Positions 10,219 to 19,500 of a DNA stretch of 64,000 nt are shown here, piece after piece. The notes beneath the pieces were generated by a model. The model did no database searches. It was not told where the DNA came from and saw only the letters and a program-made list of their open reading frames with translations. Both the position numbers and the translations under genes were made by a program. The stretch is from Helicoverpa zea (Eukaryota; Arthropoda; Insecta; Lepidoptera; Noctuidae): the NCBI RefSeq assembly GCF_022581195.2, contig NC_061480.1, positions 620,001 through 684,000 of the forward strand, written 5' to 3'. Positions within the stretch are counted from its first letter, which is position 1. Every line of letters begins with the position of its first letter.

Positions 10219-10890
10219 GACAATAATTATAATTTTTGCCAACGAAGAATTGTTAACACATTCATTGTGGTGCTCAATAGGTACACATTTTTTATGGTAA
10301 TTATACTAATTATGATAATAGTATTGGTGATATCCCTTTACTGTGACGGCCATTTTGTATTATTTTGCACTACGCAGTCTTAAAAATGTGTACGCTTTCA
10401 AATTATTACCAAGGCATCAATCTTCAAAACACAATATCGGATAGATAAAGCTACGTTTTGAATGCTAGCTGCCGACTGCAACTGCCGACCGCACATACCG
10501 CGGCTGCATGAAAACAATTGATATCTAAAGGCAACTGCACACGCTGTTACCGCTTCGATTCAAAACGGTATCTTCATGTAAATACATACAAACCAGTAGT
10601 GCAGCTGCGGCCGATTTCATGCAGTTACTGTAGATACGTGCGATCGGCAGATATCTTTCAAAACGCACCTTAACGCGTCAATAATATTCCTTATCTCTTC
10701 CGCGCTTGCGCGTTAAAACTGTGCGAGCGTGAGAGCGATATAATATTACGCGAGTGTAACAAAGACAGGACACTCCCTCGCCGCTGCTAACCCACAGCGA
10801 GGTCATTTGACGTCGTTAAAAAAAAACACGCAAAACGAGTTCCCACTCCTGTCCAGAACTGCTTCAGATGCTATTGATGTTTATACATCA
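10219..10890. other. No gene recognised
   Basis: Intergenic DNA with patches such as ctgcagctgcggccg-like tracts near 10590 and a gcgcgttaaaactgtgcgag patch near 10707. No ends or long frames. Confidence 0.35.
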
Positions 10891-10898
10891 AAACAATA

Positions 10899-11082
10899 TC
10901 TATACTAATATTATAAAGAGGAAAACTTTGTTTGTTTGTTTGGTTGTAATTAATAGGCTCAAAAACTACTGGACAGTTTTTAAAAATTCTTTCACCATTC
11001 GAAAGCTACATTATCCACGAGTAACGTAGGCTATATTTTATCCCGGTACGGGCAGTAGTTGAAACTGCGGGAAAACGGCTAG
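10899..11082 (+). mobile_element. Non-autonomous Helitron-like element
   Basis: TCTATACTAATATTATAAAG start after A; acggCTAG end before T. It lacks about 16 bp of the 3' hairpin present in the 6403 copy. Confidence 0.72.
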
Positions 11083-11408
11083 TTAAATTATAAACTAGAG
11101 TCTAGGTCTTTACAACGTGCGATATCCACGCACACATTGAACGCAAAATAACAAACGAACTATCTCATACAAGATGGCCGTCGTCTCGTGAGTAATTGTA
11201 CGAAGATGTTTGTGTAGATGCCTTTCCGTTTGGAGTTGGTACCGTTTTGCCTTGCGATATGTATACCTACTAGATACCTACTTACTTTATATTTGTATTT
11301 GTATTTGTCACGTACATTCCTCTGAGTCGTGTTTTTGATGCACTGCAACAATAAATGTTCATGAAAACGTTATCCAGTTATTCTAGGTACTGTTATGGTT
11401 CTACTATG

Positions 11409-11528
11409 TTCATCATCAGCCTATCGCAGTCCACTGCTGGACATAGGCCTCTCCAAGTGCACGCCACTGAGATCGATTTTCGGCTGCTCGCATCCAGCTC
11501 CTGCCAGCCGTCTTGCGAGAGATCCCTC
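11409..11528 (-). mobile_element. LINE 3' tail fragment
   Basis: On the minus strand it reads ...ggcctatgtccagcagtgga...gctgatgatg, the 3' end of an RTE-like LINE. A longer copy is at 32270-32515. Confidence 0.6.
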
Positions 11529-11531
11529 ATT

Positions 11532-12662
11532 TCGTAATAATATTATACCTAAATGCAAAAGTGTGTTTTTTCCATCTACCTATGTTTGTAAGTATGAATG
11601 TATGTTTTGTTTTGGGTATAATTTAGGCGGTCACCAAAAATATTTTTAAGACTCTAAGCTTAGGCACCAAATAAAATAAACAACTCCAAAAAAAATAAAT
11701 TGACTTTATTAAAAGGGCACTAAAGTATATTATATTATGATCCAAAAAAAATAAAATAACATCAGAAAAATCGCAAATCTCGCACAAATATTATTTTTGG
11801 TTCCCAAAATGGATTAATGGTCACCAAATTCTATCCAACTAAAAGATTAATATTACTACCAAAAATCAAAGTTAGTGACGAAAACGAATCGCTGCAAAAC
11901 CGACTCGACGTAGTCTTGTCTGCCCTACCCCTAGAGTGCAATTCAAAACCGCGTAGGCGCGGAGGGGCGAGGCGGCCTGCGAGCTGAGGCGCAGGTAGTT
12001 TTAAGGCTCGCCGCTGCGGCTAAGGCTGGCCGGCGGAGCCGGCCAGCAAGCCGAAGCTGCGGTGGTGAGCGTGAAAACCATCTGCGACGATAAGCTCGCA
12101 TGGGACCGCCGGAGCCCTGCAGCGCCGGAGCCGTGACAGAAGCCATGCTTGCTGCATGTTGCGTGCTTACATTTTAAACGTACTGAGTTACACACAAATT
12201 CATATAACAATAAATAAACGACGTACGTTTGGGAACCCTAGTATATTAATTGGTATTTGGGAAATATTCTAGCGATCGTTAGCTTTTTTAGTCTAACAAA
12301 AATGACCAAATTAGGGGTCATGGTATTACATAATTGGTAACATCTAAGTAGTGACAATATATAATATTTGGTATAAAGTGTATTTTAAAGGCGTCCATAT
12401 ATTTTTTTAGTAGTCGATAATACGAAAAAATGGTTTTATCTAATAATATTTTTGGAAACGTTATTTGGTGACCATTTATCCATTTTGGTAACCGTTTAGA
12501 ATTTTTTTGGTAGTAAAATAGGTACTTTTTTGGGTGGTGTTTAAACACAAGCCTTTTGTTTTCATGTCTGTTTTTGATAAATTTTGATAAAGAGAAAGGT
12601 GAGACACTAAAGCCAGTAGCCAATAGACTTTATAGGCGAGCGCGGCCGGGGACAACAGCTAG
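11532..12662 (+). mobile_element. Candidate long non-autonomous Helitron
   Basis: The 5' side has TCGTAATAATATTATACC and an aatgcaaaagtgtgtt phrase; the 3' side ends gccggggacaacagCTAG before T. Inside are repeated 'ggtcaccaaa'/'tttggtgacc' motifs in both orientations and a GC-rich island (about 11948-12150, tgcggc/gccggc tracts). The 5' flank is not A, so the left boundary is uncertain. Confidence 0.4.
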
Positions 12663-12698
12663 TAGGTACCACAATGATTACATATAATACGACTTTTT

Positions 12699-12905
12699 GA
12701 CGTGACAACGTCTTATAAATCGATGGAGCCGGCTGCACGCACTAAAACACATGACTCATGCGGCGTTACCTCGCTCTGAGGCGTTCCGTTTAAGGCTTGA
12801 AGTGCAAGCGAGAGCACGCAACGAGAGACAAAGAGGCACGATCGGCCTCCGCTTTCGGCAGCGTTCGACATCTGACGATCAATTTCTTATGACGTTGTCA
12901 CGTTC
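12699..12905. mobile_element. MITE-like inverted repeat
   Basis: acgtgacaacgtcttataaa (12699) and its imperfect inverse ttatgacgttgtcacgt (to 12905) bound a GC-richer interior. No coding capacity. Confidence 0.45.
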
Positions 12906-13057
12906 GACTATCGTCAGTAAATCGACTTTACAGACAACCGTTTTTTGTTGCTCCATTATTACTTTTGTTTTTGTTTCACAACGCGAGCACATTTTGTGTG
13001 TGACGCGCGTATCACAAGAAAACGGCAGCCGCGCTCGCACTGTTTTGAGTTGTTTTG

Positions 13058-13252
13058 TATTGGGATTCGGCAATATTTTAATTAAAAGTCGTTAGATTTC
13101 TATAATATGCGTTTTATTTTAAGAGCACAACTTTGGCACAACTTGACAAGACACGACAAAATTTTCTAAGACAGAATCGCGCACGTTTGTGGAGACACCA
13201 TCACACAAAAGCGTTTACAAAGATATCTATCTTATAAATTTATTATTCAATA
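13058..13252 (-). repeat. Copia 3' LTR
   Basis: 195 bp, matching 24367-24561 at every base I compared. Immediately upstream in sense lies the purine tract AAGTGGGAG (13253-13261), the plus-strand priming site. Confidence 0.9.
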
Positions 13253-13411
13253 CTCCCACTTAAATTTATAAGGTAGACGTTACAATTTATCAGGCACATA
13301 TCTCAAAAACAACTTACAACTTATAGGCTACACTCATCACTATAAGTTACTACAACTTAAAACTTTTCTCTAGAAACAAAACTTTTAATTAATTAACAAA
13401 CACTAACCACA

Positions 13412-16135
13412 TTACACAATTCTCAAAACCTTATCTCTAATTGTATTAAATTTTTGTACTGGCAAAGCTTTAGTTAAGAAATCAGCCAACTGATTTGAAC
13501 TCTCAACATATTTAATAACAACAACATTCTTTGCCACATTTTCTCTAACAAAATTATATTTAATGTCTATGTGCTTACTTCTTCTATGAAATACAGGGTT
13601 GTTAATCAACTTAATTGCACTCTGATTATCAACATTTAAAATAATCGACTCTTGTGGTTCTTTGATGTCACATAGAAATTGTCTAAGCCATAATATTTCT
13701 TTAGCAGCTTCACTAGCCGCCATGTACTCAGACTCAGTTGTGGATAATGCTACAGTACTTTGTCTACGACTAGACCAAGTGACAGGACCTCCATTCATTA
13801 AAAATAAATAACCTGTATTAGACTTCCTAGTGTCCAAGTCACCTGCAAAATCAGAATCTGAGTACCCAACTAATTCAACATTACCTTTATAAACAATACA
13901 CATATCTTTAGAATTAATTAGATAGCGCAAGATTCTTTTCACAGCTACAACATGTGAAGGACCTGGGTCATTAACATACCTACTAACAACATTTACAGCA
14001 TAAGATATGTCAGGTCTAGAAACAGACGACAAGAATAGCAAAGCTCCCACTGCTTCTCTATATGGGAAATTAATAGACTCTTTACTTGTATTCTTAGACA
14101 AATGTACATTTACATCAGCAGGAGTACTACTACTCTTAGCATCAAACATATTAAATTTATTTATAATCGTTTTAATATACTGTTTCTGACTTATACTTAT
14201 ACAATCTTTTTCTCTAGTTATTTCCATACCAATAAATGAATTACATTCTAAAATCTTAATATCAAACTTTTGTTTAAGACCATTTAATATATCTTTACTT
14301 TTCGATAATAATAATCCGTCATCAACATAAATAACTAATATTACTTTGACATCGTTAAAACATCCTACAAAAACACAATTATCAGACGGACACGGTTGGA
14401 AACCATAACTAGTTAGAAAAGAACTAAACTTCTCATTCCAACATCTCGACGATTGTTTAAGACCATATATAGATTTAATCAACTTACAGACTTTGGAAGG
14501 CTGAGTTTCCAATCCCTCTGGCACCTCCATGTATATGTCCTCAGAGAGCTCACCGTACAAGAAGGCCGTCTTCACATCAAACTGCTCGATGTGAAGCTCG
14601 TCTCTAGCAGCGATGCTCAGCAGCACCCTAATCGAGTCGTACCTGCTTGTGGGGGAAAAAATCTCATTATAGTCCAAGCCCTTGACTTGTGTGAACCCTC
14701 GTGCACACAGTCGTGCTTTGTATCGTACTATTTCTCCATCTCTATTCTTCTTTATAGCAAACACCCATTTGCACGATACAGGCTTCTTTTCACTTTTGTC
14801 GGTCAGTATCCATGTCTGATTTTCTTCATGTGATTGAAGCTCTTCAGCTACAGCTTTCTTCCACAGATGAGAATTTGGACTTTTCATAGCTTCTTCATAA
14901 CTGTTTGGAAGTTCATATTCTGTGAAATTTGCTTCTAATCTTTTGTCTCGACGAGGACGTAATGAGATGGTTCTTGGTTCTTCCTGCATCAAATTTATAC
15001 CTCTTGGAGGAACATAACTTTCATCCATATCTTCTAAACTCTTCATACTTTCATCTGATGATATTTCTTCAGGTTCAACATTTTGAGTTTGGGTTTCATT
15101 TAGTGGGGTAGATACTGTAGAATGTTCTTTTTCTTCTTGTTCAACTGTCATTTCCACATATCTTTTTCTTTCTTCCAGCATACTACATTCATCAAACTTA
15201 ACATCTCGTGATATTGTAATCTTCTTGGTATTTTGATCATACATTCTATAATTGTCGTGGTCATATCCAACTAACAACATCTTCACACTTTTCTTGGCAA
15301 GCTTTCTTCGCTTTTCCTTTGGAACATGTACATAACCAATTGATCCAAATATTCTGATATGTTGTAAGTCAGGCTTCACTCCATGCCACAGTTCAAATGG
15401 CGTAACATCTCCCGTCTGGCTTGATGTATTTCTATTCAACAAATATACCGCACAGTTAACAGCTTCTGCCCACAAGTTTAAAGGAATATCCTTTGCATAT
15501 AACATTGTTCTTGCAGATTCCATGATAGAACGCATCTCTCTTTCTGCTCTCCCGTTCTGTTGTGGAGTATACGGAGCAGTACGTTCATGCGTTATCCCTT
15601 TACTCTCCAAAAAAGATTTGAATTCTTGGTTTACATATTCAGTACCATTATCTGTATGTAGTATCTGCAAATCACGCTGAAATCTATTCTTCACAATGGC
15701 ATTGTACTTCAGAAAGCATTGAAATACTTCACTCTTATGCTTCATAAAGTAAACATGGCGATAGCTTGTAGCTCCATCTTTGAACAGCACAAAGTACTTC
15801 ATACCCGATACAGAAGGTTCTTCTATAGGACCGCACACATCGCTGTACACAATTTCACCAGGTTGTGTTGGACCTCGGGTAGATTTCAAGAAGGGGCGTC
15901 TTGCTTGCTTTCCATATTGACATGCTTCAAAAACAAAATTCTGATCACCGCTCAATGTAACTGGAATCACACCATTCTTTGACATATTTTGAAGTTCCTT
16001 GACATTTAAGTGTCCTAATCTTTCATGCCAAACTTTTATATCCGTTTGCACAACATTACAATATTCTTGTTTGATTGTTTTTATATCCAATTCATATAAA
16101 TTGTTCTCTTGCAACTGTGCACACATAACAACAAC
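13412..16135 (-). pseudogene. Copia pol region (pre-integrase, integrase, RT, RNase H), severed from gag
   Basis: About 908 codons without a stop up to the BEL junction. Going from the first Met (16126): the WHERLGHLN pre-integrase motif at about residue 33; integrase catalytic positions at YSDVCGP (about 93), HTDNGTEYV (about 157) and the E of GRAERE (about 195); RT catalytic box YVDDGLLL (about 600); RNase H with YSDSDFAGD (about 759) and STTESEYMA (about 797); stop at 13412. Every catalytic motif is intact, so this was functional-looking until the BEL insertion. The upstream half of the polyprotein is at 22867-23981. Function would be cDNA synthesis and integration inside a virus-like particle. 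Confidence 0.9.
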
Positions 16136-16574
16136 TGTACTGGATACATTTGATGTACTGGATTGGTAAAGTAAAACACTGCTCGGTCGCTTTCTTCAGT
16201 TCTGTTTATTCTTCAAATGTTGCCTGCCGACTGCTTGAGCGGCTTACAATGGCTCTCATTTTATACAATTTTGGGCAAACTATTTCTAGAGCTCTGATTG
16301 GACGACCAATCAGAGCGCGTTAAATTAGACCAATAAGAAAATATTTACAAATTTCTAATTCGACACTTGCTTCTTATTGGCCCACGCGTTTTGGCGTGCG
16401 GTCTGGGCCCTAGTCTACTTTATAAAGTGAATTTGACCTAGTCATTTTACAATTTTAAATTATCTTACAAATGCTATTAGACTATCAAACAACAAACATT
16501 TCGATCTTGAAGTATTCACGACACATATTGTTCCGCACTCGCGTAATCATTTACGATGCACATTGTCCCGCACA
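16136..16574 (-). repeat. BEL-1 3' LTR
   Basis: 439 bp. The purine tract GGCGGGAGTGA lies just upstream in sense (16575-16585). The first 28 nt of this LTR (16547-16574) supply the last seven codons and the stop of the gag-pol frame. Confidence 0.9.
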
Positions 16575-19500
16575 TCACTCCCGCCGTGCGACTGAGTCGT
16601 ATCTCGTTCCGGTGCGGGCGCGTCGTCTGTTGACAGGGGCAGGATCACCAGCTTCCTCACCGGCCGACGCAGCACTCCTCCCTTGGTCTGCACGTCCACC
16701 GTCCGCACGACGTCATCGGGGCCAGGATACGTCGCGACGACTCGTCCTCGTAGCCACACGTTGCGGGGCAGGTTCGGGTCGACGATCTGCACGAGGTCAT
16801 TCACCTTGACCTCTTGACCCCGGCCGTGTGGCTCCCGCCGGTGTTGGAGCTCGGGAAGATACTCCTTTACCCAGCGGAGCCAGAAGATGTCGGCGAGTCT
16901 CTGCGCGGCTCGCCAGCTGGATCGGGAAGCTGCGTCGCGCTCGGTGAATGTGCCTGGCTGTGGCACGCGCCCCGGGCCTCCTAATAAGAAGTGATTAGGG
17001 GTCAGGGCCTCTGGATCTTCTGCGTTGACGGAGACGTGTGTCAACGGGCGGCTGTTTACTGTGTACTCTACTTCGGCGAGTAGAGTGGCGAGTACTTCTT
17101 CGGTGGGGTGGCGCTCGTGCAGTGTTGCTGCGAGCGCGTTCTTCACGGAGCGCACCATGCGTTCCCAGGCGCCGCCCATAAACGGTGCTCCAGGCGGGAT
17201 ATAGCGCCAGGAAATGGTTTTCTTGGCTGCTTCCTCCGCTGTGGCTGCGTCGATTGTTTGTCGTAATTCTTTGTCAGCAGCTTTCAGGTTGGTGCCGTTA
17301 TCCGACCAGATCTCGGTCGGACAACCTCGTCGCGCGATCATCCGCCTGACCGCCATCACTGCTGAGTCGGCACTGAGCGAGCCGGCAACTTCGAGGTGTA
17401 TGGCTCGCGTCGTGAGACACGTGAAAATGGCCACGTATCTTTTTTGTCTGGCGCGTCCGACGGTCACGGAGAGGGGGCCGAAGTAGTCTACTCCGGTGAA
17501 TGTAAAGGGTCGCTTATGGTGAGCTAAGCGACACGCTGGCAGGTCACCGGTTCTCGGGTACGGCGGCGTCTGTGTCTTCATGCGGCAGAAGAGGCACTGT
17601 TTGATAACTGTGCGTGTTATAGGACGCAACCGCAGCACCCAGTACTGTTGGCGGCACTCGTTAATGGTTGCTTCGACGCCGGCGTGATGAAGCTGTCGGT
17701 GAACTGCCTTTATCCATAATTTCACCGTCGGGTGCTCTCCGCTGACAACCAGTGGGCTTTTGACATTTTCCTTGATGTTTTCTGCTGCTCGGATACGGCT
17801 GCGTAGTCGGAGCGAGCCGTTGACGCACTCGACGCTGAGTTGGTGCAGGCGGCTTTCCTTGGCGATCGATTTCCCGCTGTTAAGACAATCGATTTCTTCT
17901 GTGAAGGTCTCTTCCTGTGTGGAGCGCATCAGAAGTTCTTCAGCTCTTATAAGGAGGTCAGCTGTTACAGGGCGTAGGTCGAGTGTCGATTGTTTCTTTG
18001 GTCTAGGCGCCTGTTGTTTTTCCGTCGCAGTTCTAGTTCTCTTCCACGCAGGATCCGCTTCTTTGTTTTTCTTGGTTCGTCGGTAGTTGACCTTTTGTGT
18101 AGTTGTCTTGCAGAGGTCGATGAACTGAAGCACGCGTGCGGTTGCGTACCGGAGGCGGTCCCAGTTGGAGAATTTCGTCGGGTCAGGCAGACTCTCGGCT
18201 AGTCTGTGTTTTCGTTTGTTGCTTATGTGATGCGTCCTTTCTTCACAGTTTTCTTCGAGCGTTGTAGGCGGTGCGGGTTCTGTAGGCCACGAGTCTTCCG
18301 GTAGGTATAGGAAGTCTGGCCCTTTGTACCACCGGTGATTTTTATCAAACGCGGCTGGCACGTCTCTTGTTGCGTCGTCGGCGACATTTTGTTTTGTCGG
18401 TATCCAGCGCCAGTCATTGACCTTAGTACTGTCTTCTATTGCTGCGAGTCGGTGGGCCACGTACGGTTTATATGACCGTGACCCCGTTCTGATCCATGTG
18501 AGTACTGTTCGGCTGTCGGTCCAGAATACCTTACGGTCGGGTTTTTTCTCGTGTTCTTCGATTACGGCGTCGGCGAGTCGAGTACCCATGACTGCGGCTT
18601 GCAACTCCAGTCTGGGTATACTGGTGAGCTTCAGTGGCGCCACTTTCGCCTTGGCCATGATAAGGGATACGCCGATTTCTTCGTCGGAGGTCACTGCCCT
18701 CCAGTACAGGACAGCTGTATAGGCGGACTCGCTGGCGTCGCTAAATACATGGAGCTCGAGCGTGGAGGCGTCGCTGTATTTCAGGTAGCGTCGTGGTATG
18801 GTTACGTCGTGGAGACTTTTCAGCTGTCCCATCCATGACTCCCACTGCTCGGCCAGATCTTGATCTATGTAGTCGTCCCATGCAGTGCCTCGGCGCCAGA
18901 CTTCTTGGAGCAGCTGTTTTGCCCGGATAGTGACAGGCGAAGCGAACCCCAGCGGATCGAAGAGCGACATCACGATACGCAAGGCTTCCCGTTTAGTCGG
19001 TCGTTTCCCTTCGACGAGTGCTGTAGGTATTCTGGCCATGTTTAGGTTGAAAGTCAGCTCGTCGGACTTCATTCTCCAGATGACACCCAGTACTCTTTCG
19101 GTCTGTTCTTTGGTTTTATACAGCTCCAGGTTCCCTGTCTGGGTTTCTTCTCCCAGGGCTTCCAGGAGTGGCGCTGAGTTAGACTTCCATTGCTTCAGCT
19201 CGAAGCTAGCCTTCTTGTGTACTTCACGCACACTAGTAGATATGCGTATGGCGTCTTCCAGGCTTCTAAAACTGTCTAGGTAGTCGTCGACGTAATGTTT
19301 ATTTACAATAGCAGCTGCGGCCTCGGGGTGAGTGACCTCGTGTTGTTTGGCGTTCAAATTCTTCACATAAATCGCTGTTGACGGTGAACTTGACGCCCCG
19401 AATATCAGTGATGTCATTCGGTATTCTTCCGGAGGTTTATCGTCGCGACGCTCCCCGCGCCATAAGTACCGCAGCGCGTCTCTATCTTCAGCTCGTAGTT

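Noticed and set aside
13056..13060. TG...CA boundaries for the copia LTR
   Set aside because: With those ends the flanks (tgtat / atatt) do not match; TATTG...CAATA gives the TTTTG duplication.
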